Made by a program: the position numbers and the translations under genes. The notes under the pieces are model-generated. The model was given only the letters and a program-made list of their open reading frames with translations. It did not search any database and was not told where the DNA came from. From Flavobacteriaceae bacterium (GTDB taxonomy: Bacteria > Bacteroidota > Bacteroidia > Flavobacteriales > Flavobacteriaceae), in assembly GCA_947451525.1 (NCBI GenBank), contig CANFZM010000009.1, positions 53,219 to 117,218 on the forward strand: a stretch of DNA of 64,000 bases. Reading direction: 5' to 3'. This document shows, one piece after another, positions 42,612 through 51,576 of the stretch. Numbering within the stretch: position 1 is the first letter of the stretch; every line of letters starts with the position of its first letter.

Positions 42612-42615
42612 AGCG

Positions 42616-43197
42616 TTATTTTTTGGTAAAGATAAAAAAGAGTTCCTTTTCTAATCGAGGTTTGATTGAATTAATTGCAGTTTCTAATGTTTTAATAGTA
42701 AAATATTTTTCAAATAAAGTAACATATTCTTCTTTCGAGCCCCCAAATGGTGGCCCTACTTCGGTTAACGGAAATTGAAATAATAATCCTGCTATTTTTC
42801 CATTAGGCCGTAATAACGATTGCATTTTTTTTACATAGTCTTTTCGCAATGAAGGATCTAAAGCGCAAAAGAAGGTTTGCTCTAATATTAAATCGTAGGT
42901 GTCGTGGTGTTCAAAAAAATCAGAACAAATTAAATGGTCTTTTGGAAAAGTAGGAATCCTTTTTTGAATGTTATCCAATGGGGATTGAGCAAAATCCAAA
43001 ACAAAAACATTGGAAAAACCTTGGTTAAGTAGGTATTCTAATTCATAACTATTGCCGGCTCCCGGAATTAATATCTTGGTAGATTTATCGGTCAGTTGAA
43101 CAATATATTCTTTAAGAGGTGTAGAAATTTCACCAACATCCCAGCCGGTTTCATTTTTTTGATAGCGTTCTTCCCAGTAATTTTTATTCAGTGGCAT
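42616..43197 (-). CDS. Thiopurine S-methyltransferase-like SAM methyltransferase
   Basis: The 193-residue protein matches the TPMT/TMT1-type class I methyltransferase: YWEERYQKNETGWDVGEIS (~7-25), SAM motif ILIPGAGNSYELEYL and GLLFQFPLTEVGPPFGGS. Start overlaps the S4 gene by 14 bp on the same strand. Small thiol or halide acceptor is possible; not shown. Confidence 0.82.
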   Translation of the reverse strand: MPLNKNYWEERYQKNETGWDVGEISTPLKEYIVQLTDKSTKILIPGAGNSYELEYLLNQGFSNVFVLDFAQSPLDNIQKRIPTFPKDHLICSDFFEHHDTYDLILEQTFFCALDPSLRKDYVKKMQSLLRPNGKIAGLLFQFPLTEVGPPFGGSKEEYVTLFEKYFTIKTLETAINSIKPRLEKELFFIFTKK

Positions 43198-43570
43198 CGG
43201 TGGCAGTATTAAGTTCGAGGTCGTCTAAATCTCTTCGATCTTTTTTGGTAGGACGTCCAGTTCCAGTTTTTCTGTAATGCTCTTTAGATAATTTTAATAG
43301 TTCTAAATGTGCAAACGATTCGGCTGGAGTGTCGTCTTTTCTATAAATATCTACTAATTTAGCACCCACACGGTTGGCAGGAATATCTAGAACCGAAATA
43401 ATATGCACAATTTGGTCTTTTCGGAAGGTGATTTTATCACTTGGAAAAACCTCTCTAGAAGCCTTTGCCACCTGACCATTTACGGTAATGTGGTTTTTTT
43501 TGCAAGCCTCGGTAACCATATTTCGGGTTTTGTAATAGCGCACGCACCATAAATATTTATCTACTCTCAT
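43184..43570 (-). CDS. RNA-binding S4 domain protein (Hsp15-like)
   Basis: ATG 43570 (MRVDKYLWCVRYYKTR) is chosen over a six-residue extension. The S4 domain is at ~2-60 (KKNHITVNGQVAKASREVFP), then a basic tail (TGTGRPTKKDRRDLDD). Hsp15-like proteins bind 50S subunits with stalled peptidyl-tRNA. Overlaps the next gene by 14 bp, so likely an operon with the methyltransferase and phosphoribosyltransferase. Confidence 0.85.
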   Translation of the reverse strand: MRVDKYLWCVRYYKTRNMVTEACKKNHITVNGQVAKASREVFPSDKITFRKDQIVHIISVLDIPANRVGAKLVDIYRKDDTPAESFAHLELLKLSKEHYRKTGTGRPTKKDRRDLDDLELNTATDATE

Positions 43571-43649
43571 AAAATTATCTAAAATCAACGTTAAATAGTT
43601 TACAAAAATAAATCAATATTGTATCTTGCGCACCTAAATTTGATTAATA

Positions 43650-44783
43650 ATGAATAATATTTTTAAAATTCTTTCGGTTTTTGTTATTTGTGTGGTGGTA
43701 GCATCATGTTCTAAAAGCAGTAATAATGATGTAGAGCCATTAAGAGATTATACAGAACAGTACACAGCCGATTTGGCTTTAATTAATACTTACATTGATA
43801 CGCATTATATTACACGTGATGCAGATTACAATGTAACTTTTGATACTTTGTTGCCAACAGGTGGACATTCTTCCATAAGAACTGATCCTGCATTTCAGTT
43901 AAAAGATACATTAGTTGCGCAAGATGGAATTCATTATAAAGTATATTTCATAAAATTTAGAGAAGGGACTAAAGATAGACCTACTCAAGTAGATTCAGTT
44001 CATGTTGCTTACAAAGGAATTAATCTTTTAAAAAGCGCCACTTTTGATCAAGCTATAACTCCAACATGGTTTAAATTACAAGAAGTTATTAAAGGTTGGT
44101 CTCATATAATTCCTAATTTTCATACCGGAACTTATACGCCAGGAACAGGTGGAAACGGAACTACTTTTGATAATTTTGGTGCAGGAGTTATGTTTTTACC
44201 ATCTGGGTTAGCCTATTATAGTAGTGCTGCAGGTACTATTCCTGCTTATTCTCCTATTATTTTTAGTTTCAAATTATACGAATTACGATACCGTGATCAT
44301 GATGGTGATGGAATATTATCCAAAGATGAACGAAGGTTATCGCCTCTTGTTAATGCCAATGTTAGATGGAAAGAAAATCCATTAGGAAATGATTATAATG
44401 GTGATGGTTCTATTGATATTTCTTCTACTTTGTATGATTCTGATGGAGATGGAGTAGTTGATTCACCGGAATCTTATGATATAGATGGAGATGGTTATGT
44501 AAATATGTATGACATTGATGATGATGGAGATCATGTCTTGACTAGAGTAGAGATAAAACAATATACCGACCCTATTACATTAAAAGTTCATTTATTTGGT
44601 TTTAATGGTGCTGTAGTAGATGATCCAACTACTCCTTATGATGAAAGATTAGGAATTCCAAGGAAATATACTGGTCCAGTTAATAATACAACACATTTGA
44701 CAACGCCACTTCCGGCAGATTATACAGATCCAACAAGGTTAAGAAGGCATTTAGATCCTACTAATTATCCACCTTACGAATAA
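43650..44783 (+). CDS. FKBP-type peptidylprolyl isomerase-like lipoprotein with Ca-binding repeats
   Basis: The 377-residue protein has a lipoprotein signal ending VVASC, an FKBP-like central region (HVAYKGINLLKSATFDQAI, then GVMFLPSGLAYYSS), and EF-hand/TSP3-type loops (DHDGDGILSKDE, DYNGDGSIDISS, DSDGDGVVDSPE). It is probably an outer-membrane lipoprotein folding factor. Followed by a clean terminator. Confidence 0.72.
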   Translation: MNNIFKILSVFVICVVVASCSKSSNNDVEPLRDYTEQYTADLALINTYIDTHYITRDADYNVTFDTLLPTGGHSSIRTDPAFQLKDTLVAQDGIHYKVYFIKFREGTKDRPTQVDSVHVAYKGINLLKSATFDQAITPTWFKLQEVIKGWSHIIPNFHTGTYTPGTGGNGTTFDNFGAGVMFLPSGLAYYSSAAGTIPAYSPIIFSFKLYELRYRDHDGDGILSKDERRLSPLVNANVRWKENPLGNDYNGDGSIDISSTLYDSDGDGVVDSPESYDIDGDGYVNMYDIDDDGDHVLTRVEIKQYTDPITLKVHLFGFNGAVVDDPTTPYDERLGIPRKYTGPVNNTTHLTTPLPADYTDPTRLRRHLDPTNYPPYE

Positions 44784-44788
44784 TAAAA

Positions 44789-44825
44789 AAATCCCGTTCT
44801 AAAACAGAACGGGATTTTTTTTGGA
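44789..44825. terminator. Bidirectional terminator
   Basis: Stem AAATCCCGTTCT (44789-44800), loop AAAAC, AGAACGGGATTT (44806-44817), flanked by A- and T-runs. It separates convergent genes. Confidence 0.9.
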
Positions 44826-45542
44826 CTATTTGGTTTCTAATTTCTTTCTTTCTTGAATGAGTATGTTTAATTTTTTACCATAAAGCGATTTGGCAATTTT
44901 TGGTGTCATCGATTTTTGAATGGTATCTAAATACTTTAAATTAATATCATAAATCTCAGCAACGGCAACATAAGGAGCAACATCATAATCGGCATGATTT
45001 ACAGCAAAGTTAGTAGTGTAAAGGTATTTGCTTTTTAAAACGTTATCTTGCTCTTCTTGTATTTTAGTTAATTCAGCAGTATTTTTATCTTTATAGGCTG
45101 TGAATCTTTTTTGAATTAAATCTAAATTTTGATCTACATAACGAGAAACTACTTTTTTGTATTCGTCGTACAATTCTTGGTTTTTAGATCCAGATATTTT
45201 GGCATCGGCAGTAAAAAACTCTAAAGAAGATTCAATTTTAATGTTTCCTGGTTCTACAAAAAACGGAAGGTTATTGTCAATAGAATTGGTAACACCTCTA
45301 TCAATAAACAGATACAACATTTCGGGAGAATCAATTTTTAAATCGCTGCTAAAGTGGGAATCCCCATCAATTTTTATGGTGTCAATGGCTACTAGAGTAG
45401 TGTCTTTAATGCGTTGTATGTATAAAGTTCCTTTTTTAAATCCTTTGATAAATCCAGTAATGTGCAGATTCTTATCGGTTTTCTTTTCAGAACAAGAGGA
45501 AATTAAGGCTAAAGCGAATAAGGCTATAAGTGTTTTTTGCAT
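44826..45542 (-). CDS. DUF4369 domain-containing lipoprotein
   Basis: The 238-residue protein has a lipoprotein signal ending ISSC and the DUF4369 strand-rich domain (ITGFIKGFKKGTLYIQRIKD, then DTIKIDGDSHFSSDL). In Bacteroidota this domain is often fused to thioredoxin; here no thioredoxin follows. Function unknown. Confidence 0.8.
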   Translation of the reverse strand: MQKTLIALFALALISSCSEKKTDKNLHITGFIKGFKKGTLYIQRIKDTTLVAIDTIKIDGDSHFSSDLKIDSPEMLYLFIDRGVTNSIDNNLPFFVEPGNIKIESSLEFFTADAKISGSKNQELYDEYKKVVSRYVDQNLDLIQKRFTAYKDKNTAELTKIQEEQDNVLKSKYLYTTNFAVNHADYDVAPYVAVAEIYDINLKYLDTIQKSMTPKIAKSLYGKKLNILIQERKKLETK

Positions 45543-45618
45543 GGTTTTTTATTTTCGGCAAAATAATAAAAAAATCCTCAATTTATAACATAAAAAGAGG
45601 ATTTAATAATAAAGAGTT

Positions 45619-45752
45619 TGACACGAATTACACTAATTATTGTAGTTTAATAATTGGATTACACCAATTCTAACTTTCGCTACAGGTATAGTAATTCTTT
45701 AAAGTTAGCGAATAAGTGCATAAATTATTCGTGTAAATTCGTGTAATTTGTG
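45619..45752. repeat. Nested inverted repeat (ACACGAATTACAC family)
   Basis: ACACGAATTACAC at 45621 faces AATTCGTGTAATTTGTGT at ~45735-45752. Between them CTAACTTT (45670-45677) pairs with AAAGTTAG (45701-45708). Same word as at 30381 and 30419. Confidence 0.65.
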
Positions 45753-45766
45753 TTGAAAAGAAAGTT

Positions 45767-47620
45767 TTATCCTTTTAACCAAGCTTCTTTCAAGGTGTTT
45801 TTAGAAGCGTCTATAGTATGGTATCCTTCCGATTCTTCGTAGGAAAGGATTACTTTCCCCGTAAGGGTAAGCTCTTTTTCATCTCGTTTAATTTTCATGG
45901 TAACAGTATCGCCTTCTTTCCATTTTTGGGCAGCAGTCATCATTTCTGAAATTTGATCCAAAGAATATTCGGATCCATTTATAGCAGTAATAATGTCGTC
46001 TCCTTTTAATCCTAAAGTTGTTAAAAACGGACTTAATTCGGTATTGGCTTTTACTTTAATTTCTTTGGCAGAAGTGCCTGTAATTCCACCTGATTTTTTA
46101 TTCATAAACGGATTGCTTGCTTTTTGGATTTTGGTTTTTGCAATTCCCATTTTCGCAAAATAATCTGCATACGGAATAGGGGTAGTTCCCGATACATAAG
46201 TCGTTAAGAAGCTTCCTACTTCGGGGTAGGTTAGTTCGGTAATTTTACCAAAAAGTTCGCTATCGTTAAATGGTTTTTTAGGGCCATATTCGTTGGTTAG
46301 TTTTTGCATTAAATCTAAAATTCCTTTTTGTCCATTGCTTTTTTCACGGATGATAATATCAATACACATTCCAATTAAAGCACCTTTTTCATACACGTTT
46401 AAATACTGATCTTTATAAGGTTCCACCAATACATTTTCACTCATAGTGGTGAACGGCATGGTGTCATTTAAACGTTTGGCATTGTTGATTTTACCTGCCA
46501 TTCGTTTGTAAAAAGCATCTTCATCAATAAGTCCTTGATTGACTTGAAAAAGATTAGCAAAATATTCGGTAACTCCTTCGTACATCCATAAATGTTGGGA
46601 CATTTTAGGGGTGTTAAAATCAAAATAATGAATCTCATTTGAATGTACTCCAAGTGGCGTTACAATATGAAAAAACTCATGGGAAACCACATCAATTAAT
46701 TCTTTTCCAAGAGCCGAATTAGGCATCATTTCCGGAAAAACTACCGATGTGGAACTGTTGTGTTCTAGTGCGCCAAAACCTCTAGCATCTTTGGCTTTCA
46801 TATCCGATAAGTAAAGCAAAACGGTATAGCGTTTGTTAGTGTTGATTGCTCCTAGAAATTTCTTTTGGGCACGCATACATTTTTCTAATTCGGGAGATAA
46901 ATCTTTGGCGGTATGTTTTCCGTTTGGCGAATACACGCTGAATAAAATATCCATTCCATCAACGTTAAAAGTTGTGTAATCGGGAGCAGAATACATAATT
47001 GGATTGTCTACCAAATCGTTATATCTTGAAACCACGAAAGTATCGGAAGTGTTGCTGCTATCCGAATCTACTAACGAAGTAGCGCCAAAAAGTGTTTCCG
47101 GATGCGTTACAGTTACATTGTAAGTTAGGTCTTTTTTAGCATCAAAATATCCAACAAAACCGTGGTTATTCAATAGAAAATTCTTGCCTTCAACGATATT
47201 TGTTCCTGCAGGAGAAAATATTCCTTTGCCAAAACCACCTCCACTTTCAATGTCAAAAGTATCGTTAACCCAATAGGAAATTTTGTCTAGTTTAGTAGCG
47301 TTTTTTATGCTCCAAGAGTCGTCGTCTAGTTTGGTTACTTCAAGAGAAGCACCATTAGAATCGACTGCTTTTACCTCGTCAATGAATTTTCCGTAATCAT
47401 CCACCGAATAAGTTCCCGGAATAATTTTAGGAATATGATACACAATTTCATTGGTAGTTATAGGAGGAGCCATAACGGTAACTTGCACCTTGTCGTCTTT
47501 AACGTTATTTAGATCAATTTTTACCGTAACTTCTTGTTTGTCATTTTGTTGCAATACAGCAGTTGGTTTGCAACTCCACAAGAGTGACACAATGGCTAGA
47601 CTTAAAATAATTTTTCTCAT
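45767..47620 (-). CDS. M61 family metallopeptidase with PDZ domain
   Basis: The 617-residue lipoprotein (signal ending LLWSC) has the glycyl-aminopeptidase-type zinc site SHEFFHIVTP with H314, E315, H318 and the third-ligand region WMYEGVTEYFANL. The C-terminal PDZ domain is at ~520-600 (LTTLGLKGDDIITAINGSEY). It probably trims peptides in the periplasm or at the surface. Stands alone. Confidence 0.9.
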   Translation of the reverse strand: MRKIILSLAIVSLLWSCKPTAVLQQNDKQEVTVKIDLNNVKDDKVQVTVMAPPITTNEIVYHIPKIIPGTYSVDDYGKFIDEVKAVDSNGASLEVTKLDDDSWSIKNATKLDKISYWVNDTFDIESGGGFGKGIFSPAGTNIVEGKNFLLNNHGFVGYFDAKKDLTYNVTVTHPETLFGATSLVDSDSSNTSDTFVVSRYNDLVDNPIMYSAPDYTTFNVDGMDILFSVYSPNGKHTAKDLSPELEKCMRAQKKFLGAINTNKRYTVLLYLSDMKAKDARGFGALEHNSSTSVVFPEMMPNSALGKELIDVVSHEFFHIVTPLGVHSNEIHYFDFNTPKMSQHLWMYEGVTEYFANLFQVNQGLIDEDAFYKRMAGKINNAKRLNDTMPFTTMSENVLVEPYKDQYLNVYEKGALIGMCIDIIIREKSNGQKGILDLMQKLTNEYGPKKPFNDSELFGKITELTYPEVGSFLTTYVSGTTPIPYADYFAKMGIAKTKIQKASNPFMNKKSGGITGTSAKEIKVKANTELSPFLTTLGLKGDDIITAINGSEYSLDQISEMMTAAQKWKEGDTVTMKIKRDEKELTLTGKVILSYEESEGYHTIDASKNTLKEAWLKG

Positions 47621-47760
47621 ATTTTTTTATTTTTCAAATGTAGGACTACCAATTTACTGATTTTGTTACAGAATTAATGTTAAATAAATATTTTTTACAT
47701 TATTAATGGTTGAATGTTTTTTGGGGTTGCTTTGCGTGAGGGATTACTTCACTTAATTTT

Positions 47761-47912
47761 TATTTTTATCGGAGTTCAGTGAACTTCGTTTGAAGTGGAG
47801 CTCTTTTTATATTTGGCTATTTTTTGGCCAAATATAAAAAAGCGGGAACGGAAAGCCCGACCCGTAAGATGCGAGGAGGCACGACGAAGCAATCTTGAGG
47901 GGCACGCCCAAA
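47761..47912. repeat. Intergenic element with 14-bp inverted repeat and GC-rich tail
   Basis: TTTTTATATTTGGC (47804-47817) pairs with GCCAAATATAAAAA (47827-47840). It is followed by AGCGGGAACGGAAAGCCCGAC and a GC-richer stretch unlike its surroundings. It can act as terminator of the minus-strand hydrolase gene; the tail looks like an interspersed repeat. Confidence 0.5.
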
Positions 47913-48848
47913 TTATATTGATTTTACAAATGATGCTATGGTGTTAACTAGTTCTGGCATAACGGGTAAATTAGGGTTGCTGTACGATTTTAAGTTTTCT
48001 TCGTCAACGGTAATTTCCTTGAAAATATGGTTCATGTTTTCTATTATTTTCAATTCCGATTTTGGATTAGCAACATGTAATAATTCAGCATCCGTTGTAG
48101 GAACTTGAAGATCTTTAGTTCCGTTTATTAGTAAAATTGGAATAGTAAGTTTTTTAATTTCTACCTGCGGATTGTATTTTATCCAAGAAATCATATAGGG
48201 TTGAACGCTTTCTCTAAAAAGAGAAGCCAACATTGGGGTTTTATTTTCAAAAGTTTTGCCTGCTTTTAAAGTTGCGAACCCTTTATCTACAGTTTCTTTC
48301 ATAGATGGTACTTGCTTGGTAATTTGTTCGGATAAAACTTCGTCGCTACTTCTTCCTGCTCCGTCCAGCGAAACATAGCCATCGGCAGTATTTAGAGCGG
48401 CTACCATTCCTATTAGTGACCCTTCGCTATGCCCGGCAATAATTATTTTAGAATATTTTTTTTGCGATTGGAAGTAGGTAATTACATCTTTGGCATCGTT
48501 GATGAAATCTTCAAAGGAAAGCGTTTTTTCGTCTACCGTTTTAGTAATCATTTGAGCGAAAATTCTTTTGTCGTAACTAAATACGGAAATTCCGTTTTGC
48601 GCTAAGCCTTCTGCTAAATATTTCAAAGAGTTGTTGATTCCACCAATAGTGCTGTTTCCACTGCGATTGGTTGGTCCTGAACCGGCAATAAGAATAACCA
48701 ATTTGGTTTTTTTAGTAACTTTTTCAGGAGAAAAAAGAGTCCCTTTAATTAAGGAATTCACTTCAATTTCTTGGGAAGCAGTTTTTTTTTCTTGGGAATA
48801 AGAAATCGTAACAATTAGTATAAGAACAATTTGGAATATATTTTTCAT
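47913..48848 (-). CDS. Alpha/beta hydrolase, secreted
   Basis: The 311-residue protein has a signal peptide (IVLILIVTISYS), oxyanion-type loop LIAGSGPTNRSG, nucleophile IIAGHSEGSLIGM (Ser in GHSEG), Asp in LINGTKDLQVP and His in IENMNHIFKE, so the catalytic triad is complete. It is the last gene of the DUF2089-led set. Confidence 0.85.
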   Translation of the reverse strand: MKNIFQIVLILIVTISYSQEKKTASQEIEVNSLIKGTLFSPEKVTKKTKLVILIAGSGPTNRSGNSTIGGINNSLKYLAEGLAQNGISVFSYDKRIFAQMITKTVDEKTLSFEDFINDAKDVITYFQSQKKYSKIIIAGHSEGSLIGMVAALNTADGYVSLDGAGRSSDEVLSEQITKQVPSMKETVDKGFATLKAGKTFENKTPMLASLFRESVQPYMISWIKYNPQVEIKKLTIPILLINGTKDLQVPTTDAELLHVANPKSELKIIENMNHIFKEITVDEENLKSYSNPNLPVMPELVNTIASFVKSI

Positions 48849-48854
48849 TTTTTT

Positions 48855-49433
48855 TTAATTTAAGAAATTGATAATTATTTTGGATACGATTTCGCTCAAT
48901 AGTAAGCCAATGACGAATAAAATGGAATGTTTAGTTTCTTTAGAATTAGTAGCAATTTTAAATCCGTTATGTAATAAAATTATCGACCAAATTATTGCCA
49001 GTAAGGAGATTATAGAGGATAGAATTAACAGTAAAATTTCATTAGGAAGCAGTTTTAAATCTGATTTTGGATTAATTAAAGTTAAAGTTTTATTAGAAAC
49101 TGTATACATTTTATTACCAATATTAAAAAGTGGTAATAAGTAAAAAGGCACTTTTGCAATTAGTACTGCAATGAATAAATCTAATATTCTAGTCTTTTTA
49201 TTTATGAATAAACCTAATAAATATAGAATTACAGATGCAGTTGTTATTACAATTAGCAAATCGGATATGGGTTGAAAGAAACTTACTTTTTCAGTATAAT
49301 GAAGGTCTATAATTCCATCAAATCTAGAGTTAAAAAGGAATCCTAAATAAGAACCAATCAATAAAGTTACTATGCCAAAAGGCAATAATTTCTTCTCGGA
49401 GAAGTGAAAAGGGTTAAATAAATTTTTTATCAT
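48855..49433 (-). CDS. Yip1/YckC-like multi-helix membrane protein
   Basis: The 192-residue protein has five hydrophobic segments (for example FGIVTLLIGSYLGFLF and LLIVITTASVILYLLGLFI). It resembles the Yip1-domain families next to other membrane genes in Bacteroidota. It overlaps the upstream gene by 20 bp and lies 6 bp from the hydrolase. Function unknown. Confidence 0.6.
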   Translation of the reverse strand: MIKNLFNPFHFSEKKLLPFGIVTLLIGSYLGFLFNSRFDGIIDLHYTEKVSFFQPISDLLIVITTASVILYLLGLFINKKTRILDLFIAVLIAKVPFYLLPLFNIGNKMYTVSNKTLTLINPKSDLKLLPNEILLLILSSIISLLAIIWSIILLHNGFKIATNSKETKHSILFVIGLLLSEIVSKIIINFLN

Positions 49434-49896
49434 AGTTTAAATTTTTTAAAACATCTTCTATTTCTTGAGGTTTTTGAGTTCCTATTAATAATTTGTTTCC
49501 ATTTTTAAAGGTTATTTTAAATCCCTTATTTCCAGAAACGTTATAAGCGCCTAGCCGAATTCCCCAACCACCATATTCTAAAAGAGCATTGTATTCTACC
49601 ACATCTATTTTTTCAATATTTTGCCAAGGGTAGAATTTTATTTTCCATAATAATGGACAAAAGTTAATGTAAATTCCATCTTCTTTTATGGTTGTTTCCA
49701 TTTTCATAATCCAAAATAAAAGGCAAATTATTATTGGAAGCAAAAGCGGTAAGCAATCCTGCCAATCTTTTATGGTGCCATAATCTTTTTGAATAATAAA
49801 TTTATAAAAAAGAAAGGCAAATAAAGAGAGAAACAATAACCACAACCACCATTGTCGGAACTGCTGTTTTTCGTAAAATACTATTTTAGAGTCCAT
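49414..49896 (-). CDS. Two-helix membrane protein with PH-like soluble domain
   Basis: The 160-residue protein has two helices (WWLWLLFLSLFAFLFYKFI and LPLLLPIIICLLFWIM) and a C-terminal sheet (KFYPWQNIEKIDVVEYNALL, then GWGIRLGAYNVSGNKGFKI) like bacterial PH domains. It is between the DUF2089 gene and the Yip1-like gene, with close spacing. Role unknown. Confidence 0.65.
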   Translation of the reverse strand: MDSKIVFYEKQQFRQWWLWLLFLSLFAFLFYKFIIQKDYGTIKDWQDCLPLLLPIIICLLFWIMKMETTIKEDGIYINFCPLLWKIKFYPWQNIEKIDVVEYNALLEYGGWGIRLGAYNVSGNKGFKITFKNGNKLLIGTQKPQEIEDVLKNLNYDKKFI

Positions 49897-49898
49897 TG

Positions 49899-50177
49899 TT
49901 ATTTACTGTTTTGAATTGATTTTATTTTTTGAATAATATCGTCCAATTTATTTCTAACCGTTGGGTAGCTATTTCCCATTTGCGAGGCCATTTCTTTTAA
50001 ACTACCACTAGTTAAAAAAAATTGTAAAATAAAATTCTGTTCCTCTTCTGTTATTTGTAGTAATAACGGGAGCGAATAAGTACCAGAAACAATTGTAGAA
50101 CAATTGCTGCAACTTAGTTGGGTTACTGAGAGAGAACTTTCACAACTAGGGCATTGTATAGGAAGTTTTGGTTGCAT
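49899..50177 (-). CDS. DUF2089 zinc-ribbon HTH protein
   Basis: The 92-residue protein has a zinc ribbon (QCPSCESSLSVTQLSCSNC) and a helix-turn-helix (GSLKEMASQMGNSYPTVRNKL). DUF2089 proteins are likely transcriptional regulators. It is the first gene of a four-gene set (regulator, PH-like membrane, Yip1-like, hydrolase), so it probably regulates them. Confidence 0.8.
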   Translation of the reverse strand: MQPKLPIQCPSCESSLSVTQLSCSNCSTIVSGTYSLPLLLQITEEEQNFILQFFLTSGSLKEMASQMGNSYPTVRNKLDDIIQKIKSIQNSK

Positions 50178-50506
50178 AAAATTGAGTTAATACTATGCAA
50201 ATGTAAATATTATTTAAATAAAAATTAATATTGTTTAAATTTTATTTAATATAATTTATTTTTAAATAATATTATTAGGATTTGAAGCATAAAAAAAGCG
50301 ATATTTTCTTATCGCTTTGAGATTTTAAAATGAGATATTTTATTCGCTATTTTATTTATTTCTTTTTCGAAAATTACAAACGAATATTTTTGGCTTTCCA
50401 TTGGATTATGAATTTCAAAGCCATTCTATAGACTGTAAATTATTTGTATTATATAGTAATACAAATTTTAGAAAACTAAATAACTCTTAAAAAAGAGTTG
50501 AAGATT
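50178..50506. other. AT-rich gap
   Basis: Very AT-rich, with the terminator at 50292-50318. No gene or repeat otherwise. It includes the probable promoter region of the DUF2089 set (minus strand). Confidence 0.4.
50290..50320 (-). terminator. Terminator of the TIGR03643 gene
   Basis: AAAGCGATA (50295-50303) / TATCGCTTT (50310-50318) with a U-run on the minus strand. It lies ~190 bp past the gene end. Confidence 0.65.
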
Positions 50507-50782
50507 TTAGTCCAATTTGTTTTTCATGTAATATTTACCATCCAAATCGTCAAAATCATCTGTAACCATTGGTTTTGGCTTTGGTTTGCTAGCGGTCGCT
50601 TTCTTTTTCCAAAGTTCAAAATTATCTTTAGACAATCGTTTGCGCATTAATTCGGTTACCTCATTTTCGGTGATTCCAAATTCTGCTTTTAATACTTCAA
50701 AAGGTTTCTTTTCCTCTTGGGCCATGCTAACCACGCGTTCTAATTGATCGTGGCTAAGCTCAACTCTCTTACTTTTTTTCAT
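50507..50782 (-). CDS. TIGR03643 (DUF2805) family protein
   Basis: The 91-residue protein has an HTH-like helical part (LSHDQLERVVSMAQEEKKPF, then FGITENEVTELMRKRLSKDN) and a basic/acidic tail. Matches the DUF2805/TIGR03643 length and pattern. Function unknown. Confidence 0.75.
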   Translation of the reverse strand: MKKSKRVELSHDQLERVVSMAQEEKKPFEVLKAEFGITENEVTELMRKRLSKDNFELWKKKATASKPKPKPMVTDDFDDLDGKYYMKNKLD

Positions 50783-50913
50783 TAGTCGAAAAGCACTATT
50801 AATGTTAATTAAATTTCAATATCAATTTATATACCAATATTAAGAAAAATTTCAATTACTTTTTAAAAGGAATAAAATTTATTTTAATTTAAAATAAAAA
50901 TTTCAGGTTTTAA

Positions 50914-51516
50914 TCATTTAATTATCCGAAATGTAAGATTAATCCTAGGATTCACTTCTTTAGATGTTTTCGGGATTTGGTGTTTCCAAAAATGTTGGGT
51001 TTCACCTTTCATCAAGAGTAAACTTCCATTTTCTAAAGTTATTTTTAGTTTAGCATCTGATATAGAATTATGTTGCAAATGAAAACTTCTTTCGGCTCCA
51101 AAACTTACCGAAGCAATTACGGGATTTCTTCCTAGTTCTTTTTCGTTATCGGCATGCCAGCCATTGCTGTCTTTTCCGTTCCGGTACAAATTGAGTAATA
51201 CAGTAGTGAAATATTCGTTGCATTCTTCTTCTATTTCATTTTTGATAAATGTCAATAACGGATTCCACAAATGGGGATGCATAACAATATTCGAGTAGGA
51301 GTAGGGTTTGCCTTCATTTCCAAAAAGAGCCGTTAATCTGGGTTGGGGGTGGGTTTTTCCAAAAACGGTTATGGCATCTTGTTGCCATGGTATTTCTTGA
51401 TATAATTTATCAAAAAATAATTTGGCTTGCGATTCTTCAAAGAAATTTGGATAGTATTCAATGATAGCATTGGGCACATCAAAGACAATTTTTTCGGAAG
51501 GAAATAGAGAATTCAT
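50914..51516 (-). CDS. Alpha-ketoglutarate-dependent dioxygenase AlkB-like
   Basis: The 200-residue protein has the iron-binding HxD (GWHADNEKELGRNPVIAS), a distal His in QHFWKHQIP and the RINLTFR 2-oxoglutarate/substrate motif. It removes alkyl groups from DNA or RNA by oxidation. Single gene with no adjacent ada. Confidence 0.9.
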   Translation of the reverse strand: MNSLFPSEKIVFDVPNAIIEYYPNFFEESQAKLFFDKLYQEIPWQQDAITVFGKTHPQPRLTALFGNEGKPYSYSNIVMHPHLWNPLLTFIKNEIEEECNEYFTTVLLNLYRNGKDSNGWHADNEKELGRNPVIASVSFGAERSFHLQHNSISDAKLKITLENGSLLLMKGETQHFWKHQIPKTSKEVNPRINLTFRIIK

Positions 51517-51532
51517 TTTTCAAAAATAAAAA

Positions 51533-51558
51533 AAAACGACGGAATAATCCGCCGTTTT
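51533..51558 (-). terminator. Terminator of aqpZ
   Basis: AAAACGGCGGA-ttat-TCCGTCGTTTT in minus-strand RNA (one G-U pair), A-run upstream on the plus strand gives the U-run. Confidence 0.75.
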
Positions 51559-51576
51559 TAAATAAAATTCTTTGTG

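Noticed and set aside
47913..48848. Prolyl oligopeptidase (S9)
   Set aside because: Only the alpha/beta hydrolase fold with GHSEG is present; there is no beta-propeller domain.
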